NCBI GenBank assembly: GCA_023400335.1
Contig: JAEXFF010000153.1
Coordinates: 1-10,007 of the forward strand
DNA from: Bacteroidota bacterium
Lineage (GTDB): Bacteria; Bacteroidota; Bacteroidia; Bacteroidales; Marinifilaceae
Reading direction: 5' to 3'
DNA: 10,007 nucleotides
The translations under genes were made by a program, and so were the position numbers. The notes under the pieces were generated by a model, which worked only from the letters and a program-made list of their open reading frames with translations, made no database searches and was not told the origin of the DNA. Below are positions 1 through 6,596 of this stretch, in pieces (positions within the stretch are counted from its first letter, which is position 1; each line of letters starts with the position of its first letter).

Positions 1-140
1 GTTATTATTTTATCTTCAATAAAAGAGATACTTGTATGGTAGATAGAGATTCCAGCTTACAGGTAGAGTTTCGGGAGAACCCGGATGATCTGTATTGGGG
101 TTTAGAAAGGGTTCTTCGTAAAGAGAAGCTTTCGGAATAA
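1..140 (+). CDS. C-terminal fragment of an unidentified protein
   Basis: The reading frame is open from the window edge (first full codon at 3) to TAA at 138-140 and encodes the last 45 residues of a protein. The fragment begins with an aromatic and hydrophobic run (YYFIF) and continues as a charged soluble tail ending in RKEKLSE. Its codons (tta, gaa, aaa, cgg, cgt, ctg) resemble those of the neighbouring genes. A good + strand terminator follows within 15 bases, which supports a real gene end. I do not recognise the family. A competing antisense frame also exists here but has no start codon and uses rare codons, so it was rejected. Confidence 0.5.
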   Translation, partial: YYFIFNKRDTCMVDRDSSLQVEFRENPDDLYWGLERVLRKEKLSE

Positions 141-151
141 ACATTTTTATT

Positions 152-192
152 TTCCTCTCCTGTTCTTCTAAAGTAATAGGGGAGGAATTTTT
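152..192 (+). terminator. Intrinsic terminator of the upstream partial gene
   Basis: A 9 bp stem (152-160 with 179-187, one G-T wobble) encloses an 18-base loop and is followed by five T residues at 188-192. It lies just after the stop codon at 140 and separates the upstream gene from eno. No T-tract appears on the opposite strand, so it acts rightward. Confidence 0.6.
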
Positions 193-347
193 ATTGTTTG
201 GTTGTTCGGGATTAGGAGTATCGGGCGTGTAATCCGGGTTTGGAAAAAAATTTGTAAAATCGAAGTATAGGAAAAAGAGTATTCCTGAGTTTGATATATA
301 TAGAGTATTTCTATGAAATAATATTTTTAATAGCTGATTTTTATTTT

Positions 348-380
348 TTTGCTTTTCTTTTTCTACTTTTCATTCTTTTG
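348..380 (+). promoter_or_regulatory. Candidate eno promoter (Bacteroidetes type)
   Basis: A TTTG at 348-351 is followed, 21 bases later, by TTCTTTTG at 373-380. These resemble the -33 TTTG and -7 TAnnTTTG elements used by the primary sigma factor of Bacteroidetes, with one mismatch in the TA of the -7 box. Transcription would begin near 386, leaving a leader of about 45 bases before the eno ATG. The region is very AT-rich, so a chance match is possible. Confidence 0.4.
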
Positions 381-424
381 TCGTAACTTCGAAGAATAAA
401 ATAGCGTTAAATTTAAAAATATAA

Positions 425-1717
<1,293 letters not shown>

Positions 1718-1736
1718 AGAATCTTTTACCAAAAAT

Positions 1737-1770
1737 AAAGCCGTTCTATGAAAAATAGGACGGCTTTTCT
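1737..1770 (+). terminator. Intrinsic terminator of eno
   Basis: An 11 bp stem (1737-1747 with 1757-1767, one T-G wobble) with a 9-base A-rich loop ends in a T-rich tract (1765-1775). It starts 20 bases after the eno stop codon. Confidence 0.85.
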
Positions 1771-1963
1771 TTTTTCTTTTCAAAAACTTTCCTTGAATTT
1801 TCAAAAATATTCTTTTTCTTTTTGGAGATTTTACAAAATACCTTCACTCTTTTTAGCTATTTTCTTTTTTGTAAACATATTAAATGTTTATTTAATATCT
1901 GTTTAAGTTGTTGTTTGTTGTTAATCAGTGTATTAATACTTAAATTTTATTCTATTCCGGTTT

Positions 1964-2024
1964 AAAATTGTAGATAAATTCCCCTTCAGTGCGGGGGATT
2001 TCTACAAAATTCTACAATTTTTTT
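1964..2024 (+). other. Nested terminator-like hairpin in the eno-PepSY gap
   Basis: Outer arms 1964-1974 and 2011-2021 are a perfect 11 bp inverted repeat. Inside them is a C4/G4 hairpin (1981-1984 with 1993-1996, 8-base loop). A T7 run (2018-2024) follows, part of which is used in the outer stem. The sequence TTCTACAA occurs twice in direct repeat, at 2000-2007 and 2010-2017, so the left arm can pair with either copy. It looks like a rightward terminator or the 3' end of a small transcript, but eno already has its own terminator and I see no TAnnTTTG box between 1776 and 1960. The rest of the 1776-2189 gap is AT-rich without a credible ORF. Confidence 0.4.
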
Positions 2025-2189
2025 CTTCCTTCATGGCGTTAAAAAGAACTATTTCTTTCTTTATCAGTATTATAAAATAAGCGGTGTTTTTAATCTTGCC
2101 GTTTGGTATACATTTTTCAGGAAGAATATCCGGAAGCAGGGGTGATCACATTTTGAAAGAAAAATTGTTGAACATTAAAATTTAAAGTC

Positions 2190-2588
2190 ATGAAAAATGT
2201 AGTAATGAATGTATTGGTAACGACAGCGTTGGGTTTATTTTCTATTCAGGCTTCGGCTGCTGTACATGCTATGGGTGAACCAGGTATTTCAAGGGATACG
2301 ATTATAGAAGATACGCTGAAAAAAGACGTTCCTTTGCAGAGCGTTTATTTTGTTCAGGAACAAAGTGCGTATACACAGGTAGAAGTGAGCGCCCTTCCGG
2401 AGGCCGTTACAAAGGCTGTTGCTGCGAAATATGCTGGTTATACCATAGATGCAGCTTATAAAGGAAGTAACAATGATTACAAATTGGTATTGAAAAAAGA
2501 AGAGATAAAAGTTACTGTATATTACAGCGAATCGGGGGAATATATAAAAGAAGAAACGGTTCCTCAAACAACGGTTAACCGGTGTTGA
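2190..2588 (+). CDS. Secreted PepSY-like domain protein
   Basis: This 132-residue protein starts with a Sec signal peptide: a hydrophobic core at about residues 4-20 and a probable signal peptidase I site after ASA (residue 23). The mature part resembles the small periplasmic PepSY-like proteins common in Bacteroidales (the Pfam family once described as beta-lactamase-inhibitor-like). The recognisable pattern is a short helix (LPEAVTKAVAAKYAGY), then strands with YKLVLKK and KVTVYYSESGEYIKEE at about residues 70-125. Only one such domain is present. Such proteins have no established enzymatic role, so none is assigned. The ATG at 2190 fits the signal peptide, and the leader has no Shine-Dalgarno sequence. 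No convincing promoter was found directly upstream. A terminator follows, so it appears to be a single-gene unit. Confidence 0.85.
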   Translation: MKNVVMNVLVTTALGLFSIQASAAVHAMGEPGISRDTIIEDTLKKDVPLQSVYFVQEQSAYTQVEVSALPEAVTKAVAAKYAGYTIDAAYKGSNNDYKLVLKKEEIKVTVYYSESGEYIKEETVPQTTVNRC

Positions 2589-2611
2589 TGAGGAGAAAGC
2601 TATTTTAGAGG

Positions 2612-2645
2612 AGAGCTGTCAGACAAATAATGGCAGCTCTTTTTA
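2612..2645 (+). terminator. Intrinsic terminator of the PepSY-like gene
   Basis: A 9 bp stem (2612-2620 with 2632-2640, one T-G wobble) with an 11-base loop is followed by four T residues (2641-2644). It lies about 25 bases after the stop codon. Confidence 0.8.
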
Positions 2646-2822
2646 TGGTCCGGATTGATCCATACTATATGGTAAAAGTTTTTCCGAATCATTGGTAATA
2701 AAAGGGAATAGCTGATGAAAGAAAAGGGGACTTAAATAATTTTTGCTTCTATAAGCAGGTAAAGAGTGGAAAAACTTTATAAATACTTGCCGTTTAATAA
2801 TAATTCAACTATAAATAAACTC

Positions 2823-2854
2823 TTTTTAAATTCAGAAAAGTTATTTTATCTTTG
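2823..2854 (+). promoter_or_regulatory. Candidate promoter of RNA element A
   Basis: TATCTTTG at 2847-2854 matches the Bacteroidetes -7 consensus TAnnTTTG exactly. A weak TTTT at 2823-2826 lies 20 bases upstream in the -33 position. It sits about 190 bases before the U-tract of element A, the same interval as for the second copy. Between 2646 and 2822 I see only AT-rich sequence and a minor 5 bp hairpin at 2744-2757. Confidence 0.55.
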
Positions 2855-2859
2855 CAATG

Positions 2860-3049
2860 TGTAGGATGCAGGTGTAGATTGAATATTATAAAAAGATTTA
2901 TATTTATTCTTGAGAAAAAATCCGCCAGATTTAAAAGATACAGGAATAAATACGAGAGATATTTACGTTAGACGTGGATTCTTGTGTTTATTTGTATCTG
3001 GGCTTCTGGCGGGGCTTTTTCTCAAATAAATACGAATCCACGTTTTTTT
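2860..3049 (+). ncRNA. Structured RNA candidate, copy A
   Basis: Predicted small RNA of about 190 nt; both ends are inferred from the -7 box and the U-tract. It forms a long rod: P1 2911-2919 with 3016-3024 (9 bp), P2 2922-2929 with 3005-3012 (8 bp), P3 2936-2942 with 2993-2999 (7 bp). A small hairpin (2947-2952 with 2960-2965) sits near the tip. A 10-base strand beyond it (2972-2981) is perfectly complementary to 3034-3043, outside the rod and immediately before T7 (3043-3049). That pairing would make a pseudoknot or serve as the terminator stem. A second copy at 3139-3328 keeps the stems with different bases, which is the main evidence for a functional RNA. The P2 sequence, a GGGC at 3000-3003 and GGAATAA at 2943-2949 are conserved between copies. 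I cannot assign a family. Rfam Bacteroidales RNA motifs or a 6S-like RNA should be compared, although the rod-plus-pseudoknot is not classic 6S. Confidence 0.6.
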
Positions 3050-3125
3050 AGAAAAATATTGAAATTTTTTAATCCAATTTTGTAAAATTGGGAGGGTAGT
3101 TGGTTCTATTTTGAAAATTTTAGTA

Positions 3126-3133
3126 TATATTTG
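3126..3133 (+). promoter_or_regulatory. -7 box of RNA element B
   Basis: TATATTTG matches TAnnTTTG exactly. TTG at 3100-3102 is the only nearby -33 candidate, at a slightly long spacing of 23 bases. The box lies 190 bases before the U-tract of copy B, against 189 for copy A, and an AGGA follows at 8 bases (9 in copy A). Confidence 0.5.
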
Positions 3134-3138
3134 TGTCG

Positions 3139-3328
3139 TTAGGAAGCTTTTCAAGCTTTTCTAAAATGACCAGTTTATCACTTATTATTCTTATAGTGAA
3201 ATCCGCCAGATTTCTGAAAAACACGGGAATAATGCTATATTCCTATATGCGTGGACGTTGTTGTCTGTGTTTGTGTTTGGGCACCTGGCGGAGCCTCACT
3301 ATAAACAAGCGGCGGGTCCACGTTTTTT
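3139..3328 (+). ncRNA. Structured RNA candidate, copy B
   Basis: Diverged second copy of the preceding RNA, in direct orientation about 280 bases downstream. Stems: P1 3191-3199 with 3296-3304 (9 bp), P2 3202-3209 with 3285-3292 (8 bp), P3 3219-3225 with 3272-3278 (7 bp including one wobble), tip hairpin 3226-3231 with 3238-3243. The tip strand 3250-3256 pairs with 3316-3322 just before T6 (3323-3328). P1 shares no sequence with P1 of copy A yet has the same length, and P3 also differs at several positions with pairing kept. Near-invariant parts are P2, GGAATAA, GGGC after P3, the CGTGGA/TCCACG pair and the U-tract. A TTATTCTT precedes P1 in both copies. A short AAGCTT hairpin (3144-3158) lies in the 5' part of this copy only. 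It is independently promoted and terminated, so likely trans-acting. Function unknown. Confidence 0.6.
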
Positions 3329-3452
3329 GCGTGAAAAATATTTTAAAAGATTTTATCTCTTTTCGCTGGAAATAATAGGGAAAACCTGAAGAAAGAAAAA
3401 GAGCGGGGGAGGGATTTTGGCGCGGATAGAACGATTACGATATATTGAAGAT

Positions 3453-3522
3453 AAGGGCAAGGGAAGCGGTTATCTTTCCTGAAATAACACACACAAATCA
3501 CTCATGCTGCTTTCCTGCCCTT
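3453..3522. repeat. Long imperfect hairpin downstream of corA
   Basis: Arms 3453-3467 and 3509-3522 pair over 14 bp with one bulged A (3460) and one wobble. An inner 5 bp hairpin (3469-3473 with 3484-3488) sits in the loop. It begins 10 bases beyond the corA stop codon, so on the minus strand it may serve as the corA terminator, although only a weak T-rich stretch follows. Between copy B and this hairpin (3329-3452) I see no gene, only AT-rich sequence passing into a G-rich patch around 3403-3427. Confidence 0.45.
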
Positions 3523-3531
3523 TCCATTAAA

Positions 3532-4593
3532 TTATATCCATTTTTTCCTTTTAAAAAACAGCAACATAATAACGACAATGGCTAGCATAACTGCCCATAA
3601 TACAAAATAACCCCAGTGATATTTCAGGGCAGGCATATATTCAAAGTTCATTCCGTATACTCCAACAATGAAAGTGAGGGGAATAAAAATGGCGGAGAAG
3701 ATCGTAAGTATCTTCATGACGTCATTGACATTATTGCTTATATTACTGTTGTAAATATTTTGTTGGTCTGCGACCATCATATAATAAATTTCAATTGCTT
3801 CCAGGGCTTGGGTAACAAGGCTGTCCAGATCTTTCAGGTAATTGAAAGTCCTGTTGTTAATCAGGTCTGAGTCGGATGTCATAAAACGGGTCATTACTTC
3901 TTTGACGGGGCGTATGTTTTTGCGGATGTAGGATAACTCTGTTTTATAGCGGTAAATATCTTCTATGATTTTTTTGTCGGAAGTAAGGAGCTGTTTTTCC
4001 TGAGCTTCTATATTACTTCCCAGCTTCTCAATTGTTAAGATATAGCCGTCTACCAGCGTATCCATTAAAGCATAACAGAGGTAATCCGGACTATAGGAAC
4101 GAATCTTTGAGAGTCCGGAAGCCAGTCGCTTGTCTATATCCTGGAAGTAGGGATAGGCTGATTCCTGAAGGGATATCAGATAGTTTTTACCCAGTATGAA
4201 AGAAATTTGGTCGATTCGGATTTTCTGAATTTCCGGATCATAATACAAAGCTTTTAAAATGATAAAAATGTGTTTTTCATCTTCTGCGAGTTTCGGACGT
4301 TCATCTGTATTTAAGATATCTTCCAATATAAGCGAAGGGACTTCAAATGTTTTACCGATTTGTTCGATATATTTTGTATTGTGAAGCCCGTAGAGGGAAA
4401 TCCAGGTGACCTGATCGTCTGCTATGTATTTTTCAATGTTTGCAGGGGATTGGAGGTTTTCTTCTGTCAGGCTTTCATTGTTGTATTGTACAACTCTTAG
4501 CAAAGGATTTTTCATTTTCCTTCGTCCGATAAATATCAGTGACCCTGGAGCGGCTCCTTGCGATTCTGATTTATTTTTTAGAAAGCGAGCCAT
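3532..4593 (-). CDS. corA: CorA-family magnesium/cobalt transport protein
   Basis: CorA proteins are homopentameric inner-membrane channels for Mg2+ (also Co2+ and Ni2+), gated by intracellular Mg2+. The 353 residues match the usual CorA length. The long N-terminal cytosolic domain (about 1-290) is followed by two C-terminal membrane segments: TM1 at about 294-315, ending in the signature YGMN (G314-M315-N316), and TM2 at about 328-347, ending in a basic tail (KRKKWI). The loop after GMN (FEYMPAL) is the typical selectivity loop. The ATG at 4593 opens a plausible N-terminus, and an internal Met at residue 27 is less likely. A weak minus-strand promoter (TTG at 4658-4660, TATCTTTA at 4628-4635) lies in the 93 bp gap behind mscS, so corA could be transcribed alone or together with mscS. 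Nothing essential is missing. Confidence 0.95.
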   Translation of the reverse strand: MARFLKNKSESQGAAPGSLIFIGRRKMKNPLLRVVQYNNESLTEENLQSPANIEKYIADDQVTWISLYGLHNTKYIEQIGKTFEVPSLILEDILNTDERPKLAEDEKHIFIILKALYYDPEIQKIRIDQISFILGKNYLISLQESAYPYFQDIDKRLASGLSKIRSYSPDYLCYALMDTLVDGYILTIEKLGSNIEAQEKQLLTSDKKIIEDIYRYKTELSYIRKNIRPVKEVMTRFMTSDSDLINNRTFNYLKDLDSLVTQALEAIEIYYMMVADQQNIYNSNISNNVNDVMKILTIFSAIFIPLTFIVGVYGMNFEYMPALKYHWGYFVLWAVMLAIVVIMLLFFKRKKWI

Positions 4594-4686
4594 AATCGGT
4601 AAAACGATTTAAAATACAAATACAGAATAAAGATAATAAGTAAAAAGAAAAGGAAAGCAATTTAAAATAAATTTTTATGTCTGTTT

Positions 4687-6198
4687 TTATTTTTTACCTT
4701 CGGTTTCCTCTTTTGTTAAAATAATAGGCATGGGTTTTGTCGTTTCTCCTGCATACAAACTAAGGTGTGGCACAGGGATTTCAATGTGGTGAATTTCGAA
4801 AGCTTGCTTAACGCGGCGGCGGAATTCCCGGCTGATACTCCATTGCTGACCGGCTTTGGTTGTCAGTTTCACTTTTAGAATGACTCCGTTCTCTGCAAAT
4901 TCGTCTACTCCCCAAAGGTCTACACTCAAAATATTCGGGCCGAAGTCCGGGTCCTTTTTCATCTCTTCTCCCACAGCTTTTAATACGGCATTTACCTGGT
5001 CCGTATCTTCCTTATATGCAATGCGGATTTCAACTACCATAGCCGACCATTCTTTTGTCATGTTGGAAAGGGAGTTGATTTTCCCGTTTTGGAAGATATG
5101 GACGACCCCGGAAGCGTCCCGGAGAGTAGTCGTCCGGAGTTCAATCTTTTCGACTGTGCCGCCGGTCCCGTTAATGATAGCGACATCCCCTTCCCGGATT
5201 TGGTCTTCCAATAACATAAAAAAGCCGGAAATAAAATCGCGGACCAATTCCTGGGCGCCAAATCCCACAGCTAGTCCTACGATCCCGGCACTTGCCAGAA
5301 TAGGAGCAATATTAATATTGAATTTTTCCAATAACATCAAAATAAAAATAGTCCACAAAAAGATTCTTCCGATGCCGTACGTAATTTCTGCAATTGTATT
5401 AATGCGTTTTAATCCTTCAGAATCGTCCTGTTTCAGTTTTTGGAGACGTTTTGTGGCCGATTTCCGGATCCGTTTGACAATATAGCGGAGAAGCCGCAAT
5501 AAGGCGATAAAGATTACGATAAGTAAGAGAATAGCCGGAACCTGCGTGACAATCCAGTTGATAAGATGGTGAATCAGGTCGTCCCAGAATAATTTATCGG
5601 TAATGTTACTGGCATCGTAAGTCCAGACGATCGTCAGATCGGTGATATGGGTAGAGGGAGGAATACTATCGATTTCGATATTACCTGTTGTATCATTCCA
5701 GATCGTTGGGGAAAGATGAAGCTTATCCAATTCAAAATTGGCATCCAGTTCCCGGATATATAAAATAATATTGTTTACAGAAGGGACAATCTTACTTTCA
5801 GGATAAGCGTGTCGGATCTCTCCTACTGTTGAATTCAATCCGATTCCGGAAGGGGTTCTGAAGCGGGGATCTTTGATAATTACCTGACTGATACGGGAAG
5901 TTTCGTCATTTTTACGACGGGGACTGACAATAAATAACAGACGGGTGCTATCGTCATAAATATAATAATTATTGGCCGTTTCCGAGGATAATTCTGAACG
6001 GCTGGCTAATTTTTTGGTCTGATCGTCAGGAAGTAAGGAAAGCAATTGCTTGATGGTCATTCCTTTTTTTACAGGTCCTACCTGATTACGGACAATGAGA
6101 AATTGTTCTTCCGGATCCGGAGCATTCAGTGAAGTGACAGAGTGGTGGCAAGCTCCTAAACTCAAGCATAAAATGAATAGAAAGAAAATTTTCTTCAT
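4687..6198 (-). CDS. MscS-family mechanosensitive channel with lipoprotein-like N-terminus
   Basis: Small-conductance mechanosensitive channels release solutes on hypo-osmotic shock. Domain order in this 503-residue protein: a signal sequence with a lipobox (LGAC, C17); a periplasmic region (about 20-205) with two similar stretches (VKKGMTIKQLLSLLP near 43-57 and GIGLNSTVGEIRHAYP near 118-133), each resembling a small BamE-like unit; TM at 219-238 followed by a basic helix; TM at 273-291; the pore helix TM3 (about 296-330, rich in Gly and Ala: GIVGLAVGFGAQ) and the conserved VRDFISGFFMLLEDQ; a beta domain (GDVAIINGTGGTVEKIELRTT, 337-357); and a C-terminal alpha-beta domain to about 480. The channel core is standard. 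The possibly lipidated extracytoplasmic domain is unusual. The start at 6198 is set by the signal peptide. A matching leftward promoter lies at 6310-6342. Confidence 0.92.
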   Translation of the reverse strand: MKKIFFLFILCLSLGACHHSVTSLNAPDPEEQFLIVRNQVGPVKKGMTIKQLLSLLPDDQTKKLASRSELSSETANNYYIYDDSTRLLFIVSPRRKNDETSRISQVIIKDPRFRTPSGIGLNSTVGEIRHAYPESKIVPSVNNIILYIRELDANFELDKLHLSPTIWNDTTGNIEIDSIPPSTHITDLTIVWTYDASNITDKLFWDDLIHHLINWIVTQVPAILLLIVIFIALLRLLRYIVKRIRKSATKRLQKLKQDDSEGLKRINTIAEITYGIGRIFLWTIFILMLLEKFNINIAPILASAGIVGLAVGFGAQELVRDFISGFFMLLEDQIREGDVAIINGTGGTVEKIELRTTTLRDASGVVHIFQNGKINSLSNMTKEWSAMVVEIRIAYKEDTDQVNAVLKAVGEEMKKDPDFGPNILSVDLWGVDEFAENGVILKVKLTTKAGQQWSISREFRRRVKQAFEIHHIEIPVPHLSLYAGETTKPMPIILTKEETEGKK

Positions 6199-6309
6199 AA
6201 ATCCCTTTTTTATTTGTCATACGAAAATGAAAAAAACTTGTGACAGGGAAAGAGAAAATTTTCCTTTCTGATGAGAGGTAAAAAAGTAGTATAAGTAATA
6301 ATCTGTAAT

Positions 6310-6342
6310 CAAAAATAGAGTCTTATGTAATAATTCCGCAAA
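6310..6342 (-). promoter_or_regulatory. Promoter candidate of the MscS gene
   Basis: On the minus strand, TTTG (6339-6342) is followed after 21 bases by TATTTTTG (6310-6317). Both elements match the Bacteroidetes -33/-7 consensus exactly. Transcription would start near 6303, giving a leader of about 105 bases. The -33 element lies inside the left arm of the inverted repeat at 6329-6446. Confidence 0.55.
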
Positions 6343-6446
6343 CGTAAGCATTGGTTTTGCAAAAAAAAGCTGTTATTTCAGTAGTTATTTAGAATGAGTA
6401 TATTTTATAACCTCAAAAAAACGGGGGAAACGTTTGCAGAATTATT
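6329..6446. repeat. 17 bp inverted repeat in the mscS/korA divergent region
   Basis: Arms 6329-6345 and 6430-6446 are inverted copies with 16 of 17 positions matching (mismatch at 6337/6438) and 84 bases between them. Read outward, both start ACGTTTGC and end GAATTATT, and a weaker resemblance continues for about 20 bases. The left arm holds the -33 of the mscS promoter. The right arm places an equivalent TTTG (6433-6436) toward korA, followed after 24 bases by a poor -7 (TATATGAG, 6461-6468). It may be a paired regulator site or a duplicated promoter. An invertible segment is possible but not shown. Confidence 0.6.
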
Positions 6447-6596
6447 GATATAAAGCCACTTATATGAGGGGAAAAATTGTTCGGTTTAAACTTGTTTAGT
6501 CTCCACGATTCGCTACCTATACCATGTTTTACAACATAAAATTTTCTCTGAAAACAAATAAAAATAATTAAAAATTTAAAGGAAGATTATTTTGTC
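6447..6596 (+). other. korA leader region
   Basis: This AT-rich leader contains a -7-like TAAACTTG (6487-6494) without a clear -33, a 5 bp hairpin (6524-6528 with 6533-6537), and AAAGGAAG (6578-6585) 11 bases before the korA ATG. That purine-rich run is the closest thing to a ribosome binding site among the genes here. The promoter that drives korAB cannot be settled from sequence. Confidence 0.3.

Noticed and set aside
16..346. Minus-strand open frame with a proline-rich protein-like translation
   Set aside because: No ATG in its upstream part, codon use unlike the neighbours, and it opposes a + strand gene end with a terminator. Kept only as a point to check.
2963..3154. 63-codon minus-strand ORF across RNA copy A
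   Set aside because: It is antisense to the stems and U-tract of copy A, has no recognisable domain, and no matching frame exists in copy B.
2860..3328. Tandem elements as a MITE or insertion sequence remnant
   Set aside because: No terminal inverted repeats at the outer ends, no target duplication and no transposase. Divergence follows RNA stem pairing, and promoters and U-tracts are retained.
2860..3328. CRISPR array or tracrRNA
   Set aside because: Only two copies, each about 190 nt and diverged, without uniform repeats and spacers, and no cas genes in the window.
2860..3328. Firm identification as 6S RNA
   Set aside because: The length and rod shape fit loosely, but the conserved tip-to-tail pairing is not part of classic 6S and no open promoter-like central bubble is evident. 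Left as a comparison to make.
3133..3375. 80-codon + strand ORF inside RNA copy B
   Set aside because: It covers the conserved stems and U-tract of a predicted RNA. The translation is low-complexity Ser- and Cys-rich without a domain, and copy A has no matching frame.
4856..5485. 209-codon + strand ORF opposite the MscS gene
   Set aside because: It is a shadow of a well-supported channel gene with clear domains. Its own translation shows no domain.
6329..6446. Inverted repeat as an intrinsic terminator
   Set aside because: The loop is 84 bases long and neither arm is followed by a T-tract on either strand.
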